Assembly (NCBI GenBank): GCA_016302625.1
Contig: JAEDNG010000079.1
Span: forward strand, 1-5,201
Length of the DNA: 5,201 bases
Source of the DNA: Clostridiaceae bacterium
GTDB taxonomy: Bacteria > Bacillota > Clostridia > Oscillospirales > Acutalibacteraceae
Reading direction: 5' to 3'
Shown: positions 1 through 5,201 of the stretch, piece by piece
Layout: the number at the start of each line of letters is the position of its first letter
Numbering within the stretch: position 1 is the stretch's first letter
Notes under the pieces: model-generated
Databases searched by the model: none
What the model was told of the DNA's origin: nothing
The model's input: only the letters and a program-made list of their open reading frames with translations
Translations under genes and position numbers: made by a program

Positions 1-1446
1 GCACAGGTAGCTTTAATGTGTGTGCAGTCTCTGCTTAACGCATATGCGAGCGGCAAGCTTACCATAACGCTCAGAAACTACCTTTTTGGCATGCTTTGCA
101 AAAAGAAGTATTCAGATATAAGCCGATTTCATTCGGGCGATATTCTAAACCGATTTACGTCGGATGTTGACGTGATTGTAACCAGCTCTGTTTCAATAAT
201 TCCGAGCATCGTTTCTATGGCGGCGAAAATAATCGCAGGGGTTGGAGCAATGCTTGTGATGAATCCTCTTTTAGGGGTTATCGTTCTGCTGCTCGGAGTT
301 ACAGTACCGGGAATCGGCAGACTTATTAATAAAAAATATAAATATATGCATAAGGAATGTCAGCGAACCGAGGGAAAAACGCGATCCTTTATGCAGGAAT
401 GTTTCGAGAATATTGTGGTTATAAAGACCTTTATCAGCGAAATTCCGTTCATAAAAAGGCTTAACGGCTATATGGACGATAATTTCAAGCTTAAAATGAA
501 AAGGACAAGCATTTCAATCGTTGCGACAATAAGCCTGTATTCTTTCTTTACTATAGGCTATTACGCAGTCCTTTTGTGGGGAGCGGGAGGTATCGCCTCG
601 GGAGCGCTTACATACGGTACGCTTATGGCGTTTTTACAGCTTATTTCTCAATTAAGAGCGCCGCTTCAAAGCGTTTCGGGAATAATTCCGCAGTATTATT
701 CGGCGTTAGCCTCCGCAGAGCGGCTTATTGAATTTGAAAAACGGTCTGATGAATTGAAACCGCTTGAAGAAAACAAACTTAAAATAATTAAAGAAAAATT
801 CAGTTCTCTTGAAATTAACAATGTAACCTTCAGCTATGACAATGAAATAATACTTAAAAATTGCAGTTTTTCAGCTCGGAGCGGGCATATTACCGCCATA
901 ACCGGAGAATCGGGTAGCGGCAAAAGTACGCTGTTTAAGCTGATTTTAGGGCTTTATGAGCCTCAATCCGGAAACATTACAATAAACCGAGAAACTGTGC
1001 TTGATACTTCGATGCGCGGCTTGTTTTCGTATGTTCCGCAGGGAAACATGGTGCTTTCGGGTACTATAAGAGACAATATTACCCTTTGCAATCCCGAAAT
1101 ATCCGAAAGCAGGATTTTAAAAGCTGCAAAAGCCGCCGATATATACGATTATATTCTGTCCTTGCCCGACGGTTTTGATACAGTATTGTCCGAGCGCGGA
1201 GCGGGTCTTTCCGAGGGGCAGATTCAGCGCATTTCAATAGCAAGAGCATTGCTTGTCGACGCTCCGGTTCTGCTTTTAGACGAGGCGACGAGCGCGCTTG
1301 ACGAGGAAACCGAGACCAAGGTGCTGACAAATATTAAAAGTATGACCGACAAAACGGTTCTTTTCATTACGCACAGGAACACAAGCTTAAAAGCGTGTGA
1401 CAGAATAGTGCATGTTGAAAACAAAAATTTTGCGGTAATAAAATAA
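1..1446 (+). CDS. ABC exporter half-transporter, membrane domain fused to ATPase domain (5' end missing)
   Basis: The frame is open to base 1, so the gene begins left of the window; the first ATG at 16 is internal. About 481 residues are visible, against 570-600 for a usual exporter half, so the first membrane helices are missing. Counting from the ATG at 16, hydrophobic segments lie near residues 57-100 and 167-215, with the polar intracellular loop typical of type I exporters between them. The nucleotide-binding domain follows: A-loop Tyr274, Walker A GESGSGKST (297-305, bases 904-930), Q-loop Gln342, signature LSEGQ (398-402), Walker B ending in D422-E423, D-loop SALD and switch His453. 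All catalytic residues are present, so it should hydrolyse ATP to move a substrate across the cytoplasmic membrane. The signature has Glu in place of the usual second-position Gly (LSGGQ), a variant known in some exporters. The substrate cannot be told. It would work as a homodimer or with a partner encoded upstream. The MATE gene follows, but with its own promoter. Confidence 0.93.
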   Translation, partial: AQVALMCVQSLLNAYASGKLTITLRNYLFGMLCKKKYSDISRFHSGDILNRFTSDVDVIVTSSVSIIPSIVSMAAKIIAGVGAMLVMNPLLGVIVLLLGVTVPGIGRLINKKYKYMHKECQRTEGKTRSFMQECFENIVVIKTFISEIPFIKRLNGYMDDNFKLKMKRTSISIVATISLYSFFTIGYYAVLLWGAGGIASGALTYGTLMAFLQLISQLRAPLQSVSGIIPQYYSALASAERLIEFEKRSDELKPLEENKLKIIKEKFSSLEINNVTFSYDNEIILKNCSFSARSGHITAITGESGSGKSTLFKLILGLYEPQSGNITINRETVLDTSMRGLFSYVPQGNMVLSGTIRDNITLCNPEISESRILKAAKAADIYDYILSLPDGFDTVLSERGAGLSEGQIQRISIARALLVDAPVLLLDEATSALDEETETKVLTNIKSMTDKTVLFITHRNTSLKACDRIVHVENKNFAVIK

Positions 1447-1456
1447 TAAAAACAAA

Positions 1457-1486
1457 AAGGCTATGCGAAAATTTCCGCATAGCCTT
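1457..1486 (+). terminator. Perfect 11-bp stem-loop after the ABC exporter gene, possible terminator
   Basis: AAGGCTATGCG (1457-1467) and CGCATAGCCTT (1476-1486) are exact reverse complements around an 8-base A/T-rich loop. The hairpin starts 10 bases after the exporter stop codon, which is where an intrinsic terminator is expected. On the + strand the downstream U tract is interrupted (TTGACATTTT). On the - strand the bases following the hairpin are a long T-rich run, so it reads better as a terminator for transcripts from the right, although no - strand gene is visible. The right arm overlaps the -35 box of the next promoter by two bases, so an operator role is also possible. Confidence 0.55.
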
Positions 1487-1513
1487 GACATTTTAATGAA
1501 TATATGCTATAAC
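1485..1513 (+). promoter_or_regulatory. SigA-type promoter with extended -10, for the MATE gene
   Basis: A perfect -35 box TTGACA (1485-1490) is followed by a 17-base spacer and TATAAC (1508-1513), five of six matches to the -10 consensus. The bases just before the -10 are TGC, giving the TGn extended -10 element. Transcription would start near 1520, leaving a leader of about 39 bases before the ATG at 1559. The promoter lies inside the longest open frame (from 1463), which argues that the translation start is downstream. Predicted by eye from consensus only. Confidence 0.75.
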
Positions 1514-1558
1514 CATATGAATTTAAAATCGGTAAATTGCGTTTCAAGGTGTTGCTTA

Positions 1559-3010
1559 ATGAATAAAATAAAGGAAATAAATATGACGGAGGGGCCTCTT
1601 TTCGGGAAAATCCTCCGTTTTGTTATGCCGCTTATGCTTACAAACATTTTACAGGTTTTGTATAATGCTGCCGACATGATAATAGTAAGTCTGTCGGGCG
1701 AGCCTGACGCGGTCGGGGCAATCGGCACAAGCGCTCCTATGATTAATTTATTTGTAAATATTTTTATAGGCTTTTCGGTCGGGGCAAACGTCGTCGCCGC
1801 AAGAAATATAGGAGCGCAAAATCCCGACGGGGTTTCGGGCGCGGTGCATACGGCAATACTTGTAAGCATAATATTCGGCATCGCGGGCGGAGCTGTCGGT
1901 ATTGCCTGCAAAAACGCCGTAATGTCGGCAATGGGCAACAGCGGAAGACTGCTTGAGCTGTCGCTAACATATGTCACGATTTATTTCTTGGGAACTCCGT
2001 TTTTATCACTTACCAATTATATCGTCGCAATTCTCCGCGCCGAGGGAAATACCAAAACTCCGCTATTCGTTATGTCCGGAACGGGGCTTTTAAACGTAAT
2101 GCTTAATCTGTTTTTCGTGCTTGTATGCGGTATGTCGGTTGACGGTGTGGCAATCGCTACCGCCGTATCAAACGCGGCATCTGCGGTTATACTGCTTATA
2201 TATCTTTCGAGAAACAGAGGAGTATGCCGCTTTTCCTTTAAAAAGCTTAAAATTGATAAAGACGCTCTGAAAAATATAATATATATAGGTCTGCCTGCCG
2301 GAATACAGGGAGCGCTGTTTTCACTTTCGAATATGATTATTCAGTCCTCAATTATTAAAGTGAATAATATGATAACCCCGGCCGGAATAGGCTATCAGCC
2401 GGTAGTTAAGGGCAACGCCGCCGTGGCAAATATCGAAAGCTTCGCATATACTGCTACAAACTCGGTTCATCAGGCGTCGGTCACCTTTACGGGGCAGAAT
2501 GTCGGCGCGGAGAAATATAAACGCGTAGGCGCGGTAATGCGAAACTGCTATATAATAACCTTTTGTATTGCCGAAATTGCGGCGGGTCTTATACTGCTTT
2601 TCAGAAGGCCGCTTTTATCCCTTTACGGGGTCGTTCCCGGAGCCGCCGGAACCGGCGAGGCTATTGCTTTTAACACGGCTTGTACCCGAATGCTCTATAT
2701 GTATCCGATGTATTTTCTGCTGGCGTTTATGGAGGTGGGCTCGGGTGTATTAAGAGGACTCGGCAAATCGCTAACCTCAACTACCGTGTCGCTTATAGGC
2801 TCCTGCCTTTTGAGAATTGTCTGGATTTTTACCGTTTTCGCCGCTCACCCGACTTTGGAAGTAATTTATATTTCATATCCGATTTCATGGGGACTTACCG
2901 CGCTGATACACTTTATCTGCTCTTTGGCGGTAAAGAGAAAATTGCAGAAACATCAATCTGAAAAGTCTAATTGTGAAAATATTAACAGTTTTAAAAATTG
3001 CTTAACCTGA
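1559..3010 (+). CDS. MATE family multidrug/toxin efflux transporter
   Basis: A 483-residue membrane protein of the MATE superfamily, which exports cationic drugs or metabolites in exchange for H+ or Na+. The length and roughly twelve hydrophobic segments fit the family (usually 440-480). The N-terminus MTEGPLFGKILRFVMPLML (from residue 9) is the standard opening of clostridial members. The two pseudo-symmetric halves are visible: TSAP (57-60), GANVVAARNIGAQ (75-87) and ILRAEGNTKTP (158-168) in the first, then LPAGIQGALF (245-254), TFTGQNVGA (309-317) and GVLRGLGKS (396-404) in the second. I chose the ATG at 1559 because AAGGTG (1546-1551) sits seven bases upstream. The ATG at 1583, with AAGGA at 1571-1575, is also possible and would remove eight residues. 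The frame stays open to 1463, but that ATG lies in a hairpin upstream of the promoter. The C-terminus ends in a polar tail. The substrate is unknown; the neighbouring ABC exporter is only a loose hint of a detoxification role. Confidence 0.93.
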   Translation: MNKIKEINMTEGPLFGKILRFVMPLMLTNILQVLYNAADMIIVSLSGEPDAVGAIGTSAPMINLFVNIFIGFSVGANVVAARNIGAQNPDGVSGAVHTAILVSIIFGIAGGAVGIACKNAVMSAMGNSGRLLELSLTYVTIYFLGTPFLSLTNYIVAILRAEGNTKTPLFVMSGTGLLNVMLNLFFVLVCGMSVDGVAIATAVSNAASAVILLIYLSRNRGVCRFSFKKLKIDKDALKNIIYIGLPAGIQGALFSLSNMIIQSSIIKVNNMITPAGIGYQPVVKGNAAVANIESFAYTATNSVHQASVTFTGQNVGAEKYKRVGAVMRNCYIITFCIAEIAAGLILLFRRPLLSLYGVVPGAAGTGEAIAFNTACTRMLYMYPMYFLLAFMEVGSGVLRGLGKSLTSTTVSLIGSCLLRIVWIFTVFAAHPTLEVIYISYPISWGLTALIHFICSLAVKRKLQKHQSEKSNCENINSFKNCLT

Positions 3011-3029
3011 TATTTGGATAAAAATATCA
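3008..3029 (+). terminator. A/T-rich 8-bp stem-loop at the MATE stop codon, weak terminator candidate
   Basis: TGATATTT (3008-3015) and AAATATCA (3022-3029) pair perfectly around the loop GGATAA. The left arm includes the TGA stop codon of the MATE gene. The stem has only two G/C pairs and no pure U run follows it, so termination would be weak. The right arm abuts the -35 box of the atp promoter. Confidence 0.35.
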
Positions 3030-3058
3030 TTGACTTTATTGGGTAAAAGTACTAAAAT
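3030..3058 (+). promoter_or_regulatory. SigA-type promoter of the atp operon
   Basis: TTGACT (3030-3035, five of six) is separated by 17 bases from TAAAAT (3053-3058, five of six). The region around it is A/T-rich, as expected for a strong Firmicutes promoter. The predicted start is near 3065, giving a leader of about 57 bases to the first ATG of the operon at 3122. It is the best promoter match in the gap between the MATE gene and the atp genes. Confidence 0.72.
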
Positions 3059-3076
3059 ATAACAAATAAATATTAT

Positions 3077-3101
3077 AGCGGTCATGTCGAAAAATGCCGC
3101 T
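3077..3101 (+). promoter_or_regulatory. Stem-loop in the atp operon leader
   Basis: AGCGG (3077-3081) pairs with CCGCT (3097-3101), and after a one-base bulge CAT (3083-3085) pairs with ATG (3094-3096). The loop is eight bases. It lies between the predicted transcription start and the G-rich ribosome site at 3110-3114. It may stabilise the 5' end of the mRNA or affect access to the start of the first gene. No known riboswitch class is recognised. Confidence 0.35.
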
Positions 3102-3121
3102 TGATTTCTGGGGGCGTGTTA

Positions 3122-3427
3122 ATGGTTAGCGGTGCGATTGCTTTTGTTTTCGGAATAGCGGAGGCTCTGCTGCTTAAAAACATGCTCTTTTCTTTTACTT
3201 CGGGGAATTATATGAGGGCGGCGGTTATAATGATTGTAAAGCTCTTGCTTTACGGCGCGGCGTCAATACTTCTTGTGTTCCTTTTTTCGGATTATATAAT
3301 CAACTGTGTAATCGGTTATGCGTTGGGACTGCCCGCGGCGGTTACCGTTTGGTTTATAATAAATACTCTTCGCGCTAAAAACGCAGATTCGGGGGATGGT
3401 AAAAACGAAAACTGTAACAATAATTGA
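3122..3427 (+). CDS. atpI: ATP synthase subunit I-like membrane protein (AtpI family)
   Basis: A 101-residue hydrophobic protein directly before atpB, the usual place of atpI. Three membrane segments are likely (about 2-18, 33-55 and 59-83). GYALGLPAAVTVWFIINTL (65-83) resembles the final helix of AtpI-type proteins. The protein ends in a polar, Asn-rich tail. AtpI proteins are accessory, not part of the catalytic enzyme; in studied bacteria they help c-ring assembly or stability. This family diverges strongly, so the assignment rests mainly on position, size and topology. I chose the ATG at 3122 because GGGGG (3110-3114) lies seven bases upstream. The TTG at 3101 is in the leader hairpin and has no ribosome site; the in-frame GTG at 3116 is less likely. 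The 3' end overlaps atpB by 32 bases in another frame, so the two are probably translationally linked. Confidence 0.72.
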   Translation: MVSGAIAFVFGIAEALLLKNMLFSFTSGNYMRAAVIMIVKLLLYGAASILLVFLFSDYIINCVIGYALGLPAAVTVWFIINTLRAKNADSGDGKNENCNNN

Positions 3428-4298
3428 ATTTGCGTTCTCCGCGGTGCTTTTTGCGGCGGGTTTAATCGGCTGGACAGCCGTCCACGCGTCAATAAAACAC
3501 CACGGCGAAACAAAGGCGCTTAAAAAGAAGTCAAGACTTTTGTTTGTGCTTATGATTATTGCGGCGTGGTTCTTTATCGGTACGGCGATAACGGCGGTTT
3601 GGAGCGGTAAGTCGGGACTGAACGTAGAGTTCCAAATGTTCAGCGAGCGAACTGAAATTTTCGGATTTTCCTTTGCGAAAACCACGGTTTTAAGCTGGAT
3701 AATAATTGCTATAACGCTTATTTTGTGTCTTATATTCAGATTTTTGGTGTTTCCGAAATTTGACCCTGACAAGCCGGAGGGTTTTCAGAATATAATGGAG
3801 CTTGCAGTCGAGGCAATGGAGAACTTCACCAAAAACACCTGCGGCGATTATTCCGGTACGCTCGCGCCCTATATGTTCTCGCTTGCGGTATTTATGATTA
3901 TGTGCGCGGCGTCTGAGCTGTTAGGCTGCAGACCGCCTACATCGGATTTGCTTGTTACCCTTGCGATGGGTCTTATAACCTTTGTTCTTATAAATTACTA
4001 CGGAATAAAGAAAAAAGGCTTCGGCGGGCGGATTAAAAGCCTTGCAAAGCCGACACCCGTAATTTTCCCGATGAAGATTTTAAGCGACGTCGCGGTGCCC
4101 ATATCGCTTGCCTGCCGTCTTTTCGGCAATATGATAGGCGGTATGATAGTAATGGATTTATTAAAATCAGTGCTCGGCGGTTACGCAAGCGGTATTCCGG
4201 CGGTGGCGGGGCTTTATTTCAACCTTTTCCACCCGGTAATACAGACCTATATTTTCATCATTTTATCATTGACATTTATTAATGAAGCTATTGAATAG
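3396..4298 (+). CDS. atpB: F0F1 ATP synthase subunit a, with an N-terminal membrane extension
   Basis: Subunit a forms the two ion half-channels beside the c ring. The diagnostic segment is present: VPISLACRLFGNM (234-246) carries the essential Arg241, equal to E. coli aArg210, and VIQTYIFIILSL (281-292) carries Gln283, equal to E. coli Gln252. The PPTSDLLVTLAMGL segment (180-193) matches the preceding helix. The E. coli Glu219 position is Met250 here. The recognisable family domain begins only near residues 75-90 (FGFSFAKTTVLSWIII). The first 75 residues add two likely membrane segments (9-29 and 48-69) joined by a basic loop, so the protein has 300 residues against the more usual 220-270. 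The start is uncertain. ATG 3396 has GGGGG directly touching it, with no spacer, and overlaps atpI by 32 bases. ATG 3636 would give a 220-residue protein of normal length but has only a weak ribosome site. No stop or frameshift interrupts the extension. Confidence 0.93.
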   Translation: MVKTKTVTIIEFAFSAVLFAAGLIGWTAVHASIKHHGETKALKKKSRLLFVLMIIAAWFFIGTAITAVWSGKSGLNVEFQMFSERTEIFGFSFAKTTVLSWIIIAITLILCLIFRFLVFPKFDPDKPEGFQNIMELAVEAMENFTKNTCGDYSGTLAPYMFSLAVFMIMCAASELLGCRPPTSDLLVTLAMGLITFVLINYYGIKKKGFGGRIKSLAKPTPVIFPMKILSDVAVPISLACRLFGNMIGGMIVMDLLKSVLGGYASGIPAVAGLYFNLFHPVIQTYIFIILSLTFINEAIE

Positions 4299-4314
4299 AC
4301 TGATAAAATCAGTC
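4298..4314 (+). promoter_or_regulatory. Intercistronic stem-loop between atpB and atpE
   Basis: GACTGAT (4298-4304) and ATCAGTC (4308-4314) form a perfect 7-bp stem with an AAA loop. The stem begins on the last base of the atpB stop codon and ends six bases before the atpE ribosome site. It has no U tract, so it is not a normal terminator. An mRNA processing or stabilising role that favours atpE is plausible, because the c subunit is needed in about ten copies per enzyme. Confidence 0.5.
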
Positions 4315-4320
4315 CGAATT

Positions 4321-4325
4321 GGAGG
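4321..4325 (+). promoter_or_regulatory. Strong ribosome binding site that fixes the atpE start
   Basis: GGAGG lies eight bases before the ATG at 4334. It is the best Shine-Dalgarno match in the window. It rules out the in-frame TTG at 4319, which overlaps the site itself. The strength fits the high copy number of subunit c. Confidence 0.85.
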
Positions 4326-4333
4326 AATTAAAA

Positions 4334-4543
4334 ATGACAGCTATTGGTGCAGGATTGGCAATGTTGGCGGCTTTGGGCGCGGGACTCGGAATGGGTATAG
4401 CCACCGGAAAGGCGGCGGAGGCGGTTGCGCGTCAGCCCGAGGCTTCGGGTAAAATCAACGCAATTTTACTTCTCGGCTGTGCTCTTGCGGAGTCAACCGC
4501 GATTTACGCATTCGTTGTAGCCCTTATTTTGGCGGCAAAATAA
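4334..4543 (+). CDS. atpE: F0F1 ATP synthase subunit c (ring proteolipid)
   Basis: A 69-residue hairpin of two membrane helices joined by the conserved polar loop ARQPEA (32-37), which contacts the central stalk. The first helix carries the glycine repeat GAGLGMGIATG (15-25). The second carries the ion-binding carboxylate Glu53 within LAESTAIY (51-58). Subunits assemble into the rotor ring; each Glu picks up and releases an ion at subunit a. The protein is short (many are 75-90) because the N-terminus before helix 1 is minimal. In sodium-type rings such as Ilyobacter the site uses a Gln in helix 1 plus Glu-Ser-Thr in helix 2. Here Ser54 and Thr55 are present, but the Gln position, 33 residues before the Glu, is Met20. 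The ion used is therefore unclear. The start follows a strong GGAGG site; atpB lies 35 bases upstream. Confidence 0.96.
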   Translation: MTAIGAGLAMLAALGAGLGMGIATGKAAEAVARQPEASGKINAILLLGCALAESTAIYAFVVALILAAK

Positions 4544-4572
4544 TATAACGGATTTACGGAACGGAGTAGCTT

Positions 4573-5070
4573 ATGGACGGTTTGGTTATATCGGATGCCG
4601 TTAAGGATCTGATTATCAATATTATCAATATCATAATTTTGTTCGTAATTGTGCGTGCTCTTGCCTACAAGCCGGTAAAAAAGTTTCTTGACTACCGTAG
4701 GGAGCGAGTTGCAAAACAGCTTGAGGACGCCGCGACGCAAAAAGCCGAGGCTCAAGCCGCCGCGCAGAAATATGAGGAGCTTATAAAGCAGAGCCGAGAG
4801 GAAAGCACAAAAATAATACATGAGGCGGAGCATACAGCAAAGGAAAGCGCCGACAGAATTTTGGCTGACGCAAAGAAAAACGCTGCGGAAATTGAGGCAA
4901 AGGCAAGGGAAAACGCAAAGCGTGAGCATGACGCACAGATTGCTTCGGTGAAAGGCGACGTTGCCGACCTTGCATTCGATATTTCAAGGCAGATACTCTC
5001 CCGCGAGGTCACCGACGGGGACAATATGCGTATTGCCGATTCGTTTTTTGCTCAGTATAACGCGAAATAA
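4573..5070 (+). CDS. atpF: F0F1 ATP synthase subunit b (peripheral stalk)
   Basis: At 165 residues this is the normal size for bacterial subunit b. One membrane helix near the N-terminus (about 12-30) is followed by the family hallmark AYKPVKKFLDYRRERVAKQL (31-50). A long charged, Ala-rich helix (about 45-125) then forms the stalk coiled coil. The C-terminal segment VADLAFDISRQILSREV (130-146) is the typical region that meets the delta subunit. Two copies would hold F1 still against the rotating ring. GGAG (4563-4566) lies six bases before the ATG and sets the start. The gap to atpE is 29 bases and contains ACGGA three times (4548, 4556 and 4561), the last forming part of the ribosome site. 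All expected features are intact. Confidence 0.95.
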   Translation: MDGLVISDAVKDLIINIINIIILFVIVRALAYKPVKKFLDYRRERVAKQLEDAATQKAEAQAAAQKYEELIKQSREESTKIIHEAEHTAKESADRILADAKKNAAEIEAKARENAKREHDAQIASVKGDVADLAFDISRQILSREVTDGDNMRIADSFFAQYNAK

Positions 5071-5095
5071 TCGGCGCGAAATTCATGGTGAACTT

Positions 5096-5201
5096 ATGAA
5101 AACAGTAATAATTACAACGGCTGACAATATGTCGGACGAGACCTTTCAAAGAATTTGCGGCGGCTTTCGTGAAAAGCTCGGCGAGGTTTCTTTTAAGCGC
5201 G
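5096..5201 (+). CDS. atpH: Delta-like (OSCP C-terminal domain) ATP synthase subunit, cut by the window edge
   Basis: The frame runs 35 codons and is still open at the right edge. The order I-B-E-F predicts atpH here. The visible residues (VIITTADNMSDETFQRI, then GGFREKLGEVSFKR) resemble the start of the C-terminal domain of delta/OSCP, whose common pattern is a beta strand, 'SA-PLSEEQ', then a helix ending in 'LEKKLGK-VEL'. A normal delta gene of about 180 residues begins with a six-helix domain (often 'YAKALFELA') that binds alpha; none of that is visible. The ATG at 5096 has a weak GGTGA (5087-5091) four bases upstream, and atpF ends 25 bases before it. A four-codon frame from 5085 ends in TGA overlapping this ATG. 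The identity is inferred from 35 residues and position, so treat it as likely but not certain. Confidence 0.65.
   Translation, partial: MKTVIITTADNMSDETFQRICGGFREKLGEVSFKR

Noticed and set aside
1463..1558. Upstream extension of the MATE gene to the ATG at 1463, giving 515 residues.
   Set aside because: This ATG is inside the inverted repeat and upstream of a near-consensus promoter. The 32 extra residues do not look like a MATE N-terminus, and the ATG at 1559 has a suitable ribosome site.
1507..1977. A 156-codon open frame on the - strand that ends shortly before the T-rich side of the 1457-1486 hairpin.
   Set aside because: It lies wholly antisense to the MATE gene and has a low-complexity Ser/Pro/Ala/Ile composition typical of a shadow frame. 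No convincing ribosome site or family motif is seen. The nearby - strand terminator-like signal alone is not enough.
2568..2961. Two overlapping + strand frames (2568-2753 and 2680-2961) inside the MATE gene.
   Set aside because: Both are alternative frames within an intact, well-recognised gene, with no ribosome site or family signature.
3263..3772. A 169-codon open frame on the - strand across the atpI-atpB junction.
   Set aside because: It is antisense to two recognised genes, and its composition mirrors their membrane-helix codons. No motif or promoter supports it.
4319..4333. TTG at 4319 as the atpE start.
   Set aside because: It overlaps the GGAGG ribosome site serving the ATG at 4334, and it would add residues not typical of subunit c.
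4504..4929. A 141-codon open frame on the - strand opposite atpE and atpF, with Cys/Leu/Phe-rich translation.
   Set aside because: It is the reverse complement of the Ala/Lys/Glu-rich coiled coil of atpF, which keeps the opposite strand open by composition.
5085..5099. Four-codon frame (MVNL, stop) whose TGA overlaps the ATG of the delta-like gene.
   Set aside because: An ATGA overlap can signal coupling, but this frame has no ribosome site and is too short to distinguish from chance.

Overview
The window looks like a piece of a chromosome from a low-to-moderate GC Gram-positive anaerobe. Class Clostridia is likely, possibly the Oscillospiraceae/Ruminococcaceae side. This is inferred from the protein style, the A-rich Shine-Dalgarno regions, SigA-type promoters and the atp gene order, not from any database match. 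Every supported gene is on the + strand and the region is almost fully coding. The only gaps of note are two of about 110 bases (1447-1558 and 3011-3121), and both hold promoter and hairpin signals. I see no tRNA, rRNA, CRISPR array, insertion sequence or prophage gene.

Region 1 (1-1446) is the 3' part of an ABC exporter half-transporter, open at the left edge. It keeps most of the membrane domain and the whole ATPase domain. Region 2 (1457-3010) starts with a perfect 11-bp inverted repeat that runs into a near-consensus extended -10 promoter. This drives a 12-helix MATE-family efflux protein whose start I place at 1559, well inside the longest open frame. The two exporters stand side by side, but the promoter between them suggests that the MATE gene can be transcribed on its own.

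Region 3 (3008-5201) is the beginning of an F-type ATP synthase operon, with its own promoter (TTGACT-17-TAAAAT) and a leader hairpin. The order is atpI-like, atpB (subunit a), atpE (subunit c), atpF (subunit b), then the first 35 codons of a delta-like gene cut by the right edge. This is the canonical bacterial I-B-E-F-H order. AtpI-like probably helps rotor assembly. Subunit a and the c ring form the ion channel and rotor, and b plus delta form the peripheral stalk that would hold the F1 head, encoded beyond the window.

I did not find a wholly new system. The points most worth a second look are all in the atp operon. The delta gene seems to start directly in the C-terminal (OSCP tail) domain, without the usual N-terminal helical domain. 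Subunit a has about 75 extra N-terminal residues with two additional membrane segments. The c-subunit ion site mixes sodium-type (E-S-T) and proton-type (hydrophobic at the Gln position) features. A tight stem-loop sits between the atpB stop and the atpE ribosome site.
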